This document shows, one piece after another, positions 14,415 through 14,630 of a DNA stretch of 14,630 nucleotides (positions are counted from its first letter, which is position 1; each line of letters begins with the position of its first letter). The DNA lies in NCBI GenBank assembly GCA_964399465.1, contig CAYNRA010000077.1, positions 1-14,630 on the forward strand. The letters are read 5' to 3'. The notes beneath the pieces were generated by a model that worked only from the letters and a program-made list of their open reading frames with translations, did not search any database and had not been told where the DNA came from. Source of the stretch: CAYNRA01 sp964399465. GTDB lineage: Bacteria; Bacteroidota; Bacteroidia; Cytophagales; Spirosomataceae. The translations under genes were made by a program, and so were the position numbers.

Positions 14415-14454
14415 AAAAAGAGGAGATTTGCTCACGCAGACCTCCTCTTTTTTT
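14415..14454 (+). terminator. Terminator of nrdA
   Basis: AAAAAGAGGAG (14415-14425) pairs with CTCCTCTTTTT (14442-14452), an 11-bp stem. An inner TGC/GCA pairing lies within the loop, and a run of seven T follows. The A-run on the left side means it could also act leftwards. Confidence 0.9.
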
Positions 14455-14543
14455 ATGTACTATTTTGAGTTTGACATGGCAAATCAGTAGAAAAACACTA
14501 TTTTCCTATCTATTCATTTCCGTTCATCCTAAATAACCCTCCT

Positions 14544-14630
14544 ATGCAAAATCTATTTATCTCTATCACAGGAAACCAGATTACAGCTATTTTTCTCGTA
14601 TATCTGTTTTCTATACTGTATGGAATTTAT
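14544..14630 (+). CDS. Putative membrane protein, N-terminus only (partial)
   Basis: An ATG at 14544 opens a frame that runs 29 codons to the window edge without a stop. The product starts MQNLFISITGN and continues with a strongly hydrophobic stretch (about 13-29, ITAIFLVYLFSILYGIY), so it looks like a first transmembrane helix or an uncleaved signal anchor. It lies 90 nt beyond the nrdA terminator, so it would need its own promoter. No TAnnTTTG match is visible. The N-terminal helix argues against nrdB. A transporter such as a sodium/solute symporter would fit, but this cannot be judged from 29 residues. Confidence 0.5.
   Translation, partial: MQNLFISITGNQITAIFLVYLFSILYGIY

Noticed and set aside
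1..14630. CRISPR array, transposon, phage or defence system
   Set aside because: No regularly spaced repeats, transposase, integrase, terminal inverted repeats or defence-type domains appear. All sizeable genes are core or housekeeping families.

Overview
The window looks like chromosome from a member of the Bacteroidota, most likely the Cytophagales. The evidence for the phylum is promoters of the Bacteroidota type (TTTG, 20 bp, TAnnTTTG), start codons without Shine-Dalgarno sequences, a DUF5606-type protein, and a GT3 glycogen synthase. The order is a guess from protein similarity recalled by eye. The DNA is AT-rich, and nothing indicates a plasmid, phage, transposon, CRISPR array or genomic island.

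Layout. Positions 1-2416 (minus strand) hold the translation/transcription cluster tRNA-Trp, secE, nusG, rplK, rplA and the first codons of rplJ. A terminator overlaps the nusG stop codon, and a textbook promoter sits directly behind it. The cluster is therefore probably two transcription units, with a structured leader of about 200 nt before rplK. Positions 2497-5094 (minus) carry plsY (phospholipid synthesis) and a eukaryote-type GT3 glycogen synthase. A 280-bp divergent interval separates that gene from a family-2 glycosyltransferase (5375-6139, plus). A perfect 16-bp hairpin terminates this gene against the convergent DUF5606 gene (6208-6642, minus). An SDR oxidoreductase (6772-7485, minus) is divergent from mlaE-mlaF (7563-9051, plus), the permease and ATPase of an outer-membrane lipid transporter. 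A second shared hairpin separates mlaF from purH (9169-10683, minus). Thiamine pyrophosphokinase (10849-11523, plus), a 407-bp gene-free stretch, the class I ribonucleotide reductase large subunit (11931-14396, plus) and the first 29 codons of a membrane protein complete the window.

The genes are mainly housekeeping: protein synthesis and export, phospholipid and envelope lipid transport, purine, deoxyribonucleotide and thiamine cofactor synthesis, and glycogen storage. I found no clear undescribed defence or mobile system. The most interesting signals are the arginine cluster in the bacterial glycogen synthase that matches the glucose-6-phosphate site of the eukaryotic enzyme, the structured rplK leader, and the absence of expected partners (tuf, mlaD, nrdB) next to their usual neighbours.
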